A DNA stretch of 35,881 bases. Source: Ardenticatenaceae bacterium. GTDB taxonomy: Bacteria; Chloroflexota; Anaerolineae; Promineifilales; Promineifilaceae. The notes under the pieces are model-generated. The model was not told where the DNA came from, did no database searches, and saw only the letters and a program-made list of their open reading frames with translations. The translations under genes and the position numbers were made by a program. Positions 33,997 to 35,881 of this stretch are shown here, one piece after another (position 1 is the first letter of the stretch; each line of letters opens with the position of its first letter). The DNA lies in the NCBI GenBank assembly GCA_011525915.1, contig WYBM01000040.1, positions 1-35,881 of the forward strand. Direction: 5' to 3'.

Positions 33997-34485
33997 CTAC
34001 TCATAAAGGCTTTCAAACCGCTGGTAATGGTAATGGGTAATAGCTACGGCCAGGCCGTCGGCCGCGTCGTCGGGCCGTGGTGTTTCTTCCAGGTTAAGCA
34101 GATTGCGTACCATAAGCTGCACCTGGTTTTTGTCGGCTTTGCCGTAGCCGGTGACGGCGTCTTTGATTTTGGGCGGCGAGTATTCGCCAATGGGCAGGCC
34201 GGCGTTGACCAGCGTCAACAACAACACGCCCCGCGCCTGACCCACGGTGATGGCCGTGGTGACATTACGCCCAAAAAAAACTTCCTCTACCGCAGCCGTG
34301 TCTGGCTGGTAAGTGTCAATAAGCCGTTGTAGTTCCCGTTGGATGGTCTGTAGACGCTGGGGCATAGGATCATCTGCCCGGGTGGTGATGGCACCGAAGG
34401 CAACGGCCGTGAATTCGCCCTGGTTTGCCTCAATAATCCCATAACCGGTTGTTGCCGTGCCTGGGTCCAGACCAATAATTCTCAT
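33997..34485 (-). CDS. ruvC: Crossover junction endodeoxyribonuclease RuvC
   Basis: 162 residues, typical length. The RNase H-like resolvase cleaves Holliday junctions. The four acidic residues are present: Asp7 (IIGLDPGTATTGYG), Glu68 (AAVEEVFF), and Asp140 with Asp143 (PDDAADGLAVAITH). The DNA-binding segment RNVTTAITVGQARGV and KxxVTGYGKADKxQV are conserved. The start ATG 34485 follows AAGG. It sits between the decayed DUF5655 gene and ruvA on the same strand, giving the classic order yebC-ruvC-ruvA. Confidence 0.96.
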   Translation of the reverse strand: MRIIGLDPGTATTGYGIIEANQGEFTAVAFGAITTRADDPMPQRLQTIQRELQRLIDTYQPDTAAVEEVFFGRNVTTAITVGQARGVLLLTLVNAGLPIGEYSPPKIKDAVTGYGKADKNQVQLMVRNLLNLEETPRPDDAADGLAVAITHYHYQRFESLYE

Positions 34486-34521
34486 AGTATGCCTTGCAAA
34501 CTACCACTAAGGGAGACGGGT

Positions 34522-34826
34522 TTATGGTAGGTGTTTTTGCTCACCGACCGTATACGCTTTAGCTATCCACCCGGCAAAGTTAGCGTCAAGGTCAGCTTCC
34601 GAGTCCAGACGGAAGTGATGTAAATGGTTGCATGGTAATGGGGCCACACGCCTGTACCATTTGCGCAAACTTTTGATAGATGTGATAAACATGCGGCTCG
34701 CTGCGGGCAAAAAGCGCCTCCAGGCTAAAATGCCCACACGAATGCCACTGACGTGCTGTGGTGAACGTCTCGCCACAAGCCGGGCACTGCCACAAAGGTC
34801 GGGCGGTGGTCTTTGATGTCAGTCAC
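34522..34826 (-). pseudogene. Decayed DUF5655-type gene with frameshift and internal deletion
   Basis: Start GTG 34826 with AAAGGAGAG upstream encodes MTDIKDHRP. The homologous sequence then continues in a second frame, LWQCPACGETFTTARQWHSC with EALFARSEPHVYHIYQKFAQMV and GPITMQP. After about 34625 the familiar C-terminus appears in a third frame (HLHHFRLDSEADLDANFAG, WIAKAYTVGEQKHLP), ending at 34522. DUF5655 proteins normally have this zinc-ribbon start (CPxCG...HSC), a middle of some 60-100 residues, and this end. The middle is missing and the frame changes twice, so the gene is broken. The match to the C-terminus is from memory of the family pattern. Confidence 0.65.
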
Positions 34827-34862
34827 GCTCTCCTTTCCACTATTGAGCTGTAAGGCCGCTTG

Positions 34863-35612
34863 TCAGGCCGCTTCCATAGCGGCCAGGGCTTCGTCGCTCA
34901 TGTCCAGCGAGGAATAGACGTTTTGCACGTCATCCAGGTCTTCCAGGGCTTCAATGCACCGCATCACCTGCATCGATTCGTTCAGGTTTAATTCCAGAGG
35001 ATTGTTAGGATCATAAACCATATTCGCTTCGGCAAGCTGGTAACCGCTGGCTTGCAGGTGGTTGCGCACCTCCTGAAATTGTTCCAGGTCTATGTAAATT
35101 TCGGCCATATCCCCATCAAACTGTATATCCTCTGCGCCGGCTTCTGCGGCGGCCATAAACAGTTCATCCTGATCAAATTGCCCTTCAATGGCGATGTACC
35201 CCTTGCGGGTGAACTGCCAGGAGACAGAGCCGGCTTCAGCCATGTTGCCGCCGCTTTTGTTAATGGCGTGGCGAATGTCGGCGATGGCCCGGTTGCGGTT
35301 GTCAGTGACCGTTTCAATGAGGATGCCCACACCATGTGGCCCGTAAGCCTCATACATCATAGATTCTAACTGGCCGCCTTCCAGTTCACCGGTGCCTCGT
35401 TTAATGGCCCGCTCGATGTTGTCTTTGGGCATGTTGGCTGCTTTGGCTTTATCTACTGCCAGGGCCAAGGCACCGTTGAAGGTGGGGTCACCCCCCCCCT
35501 CACGGGCGGCGATGGTGATGTCTTTTGCCAGCCGGGTGAAGATTTTGCCGCGCTTTTTGTCAGCGGCTGCTTTTTTGTGTTTGATCGTTGACCATTTTGA
35601 ATGACCAGACAT
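34863..35612 (-). CDS. yebC: YebC/PmpR-family protein (DNA-binding / translation-associated)
   Basis: 249 residues, full length. It begins MSGHSKWSTIKHKKAAADKKRGKIFTR, the invariant N-terminus of the family, with GGGDPTFN, AKAANMPKDNIERAIKRGTGE, YEAYGPHGVGILIETVTDNRNR and a C-terminal acidic domain (EALEDLDDVQNVYSS). YebC proteins are described as transcription regulators and, more recently, as factors that relieve ribosome stalling. ATG 35612 has AGAGGT upstream; the longer frame to 35720 would translate promoter sequence. Linked to ruvC and ruvA as in many bacteria. Confidence 0.96.
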   Translation of the reverse strand: MSGHSKWSTIKHKKAAADKKRGKIFTRLAKDITIAAREGGGDPTFNGALALAVDKAKAANMPKDNIERAIKRGTGELEGGQLESMMYEAYGPHGVGILIETVTDNRNRAIADIRHAINKSGGNMAEAGSVSWQFTRKGYIAIEGQFDQDELFMAAAEAGAEDIQFDGDMAEIYIDLEQFQEVRNHLQASGYQLAEANMVYDPNNPLELNLNESMQVMRCIEALEDLDDVQNVYSSLDMSDEALAAMEAA

Positions 35613-35708
35613 GTTTACCTCTTTCAGTGGGAAGCGTGATTTGCCGTTAGTGTTTAGCCAGCAGTGAACAGTTTTTCGCCCACTTTTGTGTATTCTTTGC
35701 GAAGAAGG

Positions 35709-35714
35709 ATTATA
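35709..35714 (-). promoter_or_regulatory. -10 box upstream of yebC
   Basis: TATAAT on the minus strand, about 97 bp before the yebC start. No convincing -35 box is seen at 17 bp. Confidence 0.45.
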
Positions 35715-35771
35715 ACACACTCAAGGTTTTCGGGAATGGGGGCGGGCACGGCCGTCACGGTAATTCCAAAG

Positions 35772-35881
35772 TCAGGTACGGGAAGCCAAAGCAAAGGTTA
35801 GGCGAGCCTCGAAAGTGCGTTGAGCAGAGGCAAGATTGCGAAAGCCCAACTTGCTGATCAAGCCAATGATGAAATTATTCA
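35772..35881 (-). CDS. Possible C-terminal fragment of a transposase or unknown protein (partial)
   Basis: An open frame enters from the right edge and stops at 35772, giving about 35 residues (ISKLGFRNLASAQRTFEA, then RLTFALASRT). The segment GFRNLASAQRT resembles the C-termini of some DDE transposases, but the fragment is too short to assign. It could also be an unrelated gene end or chance. Confidence 0.3.
   Translation of the reverse strand, partial: NNFIIGLISKLGFRNLASAQRTFEARLTFALASRT

Overview
The window is about 36 kb of ordinary chromosome from a free-living bacterium, most likely a member of the Chloroflexota (Anaerolineae-like). This placement is an inference. It rests on the mix of genes: a stand-alone V4R protein, an ABC-LytTR fusion regulator, secreted YNWFWN-repeat and LysM proteins, a stand-alone gyrase-type beta-propeller, and CdaA/CdaR. 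It also rests on CAGT-rich intergenic repeats and many genes without a clear Shine-Dalgarno sequence. There is no rRNA, tRNA, CRISPR array, prophage or intact insertion sequence. The octamer palindrome ACGGCCGT occurs about 58 times by eye, where chance predicts fewer than one. Nearly all copies lie inside genes, which makes it look like a highly iterated palindrome comparable to cyanobacterial HIP1.

Layout. Positions 1-2300 (minus strand) hold a ROK-family regulator with a 17-bp palindromic operator in front of its own gene, then a hairpin-rich spacer, then the start of a sugar ABC transporter operon (binding lipoprotein, cut by the window edge). Positions 2387-9485 (plus) hold a small membrane protein with a leaderless-type promoter, a complete three-gene acyl-CoA carboxylase (carboxyltransferase, biotin carboxylase, biotin carrier), a CYTH protein, a stand-alone GyrA C-terminal-type propeller and an M20 amidohydrolase. 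Positions 9720-11841 hold a V4R protein with a terminator and a secreted protein built of three roughly 90-residue repeats.

Positions 12077-17268 are the most interesting part. An ABC ATPase-like domain with degraded catalytic motifs is fused to a LytTR DNA-binding domain. Directly after it come three GCCATTCA-like direct repeats spaced 21 and 20 bp apart, the geometry of LytTR binding sites. They precede a 57-residue glycine-zipper peptide, a four-helix membrane protein, an ABC-2 permease, a canonical NatA-like ATPase and a second ABC-2 permease. A terminator follows. I read this as a self-contained efflux module whose regulator is a retired transporter ATPase.

Positions 17420-27127 hold a membrane WD40-like protein, phosphoglycerate kinase, the fluoride pair DUF190-CrcB, a duplicated-domain lipoprotein, an M24 creatinase-fold protein lacking most metal ligands, a LysM protein, a dGTPase and a two-helix membrane protein. 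Positions 27417-33347 hold a TPR protein, the c-di-AMP synthase CdaA with its regulator CdaR, and the ribosome-assembly GTPase Der. Positions 33362-35612 (minus) hold yebC-ruvC-ruvA, with a decayed DUF5655 gene between yebC and ruvC. A possible transposase tail lies at the right edge.
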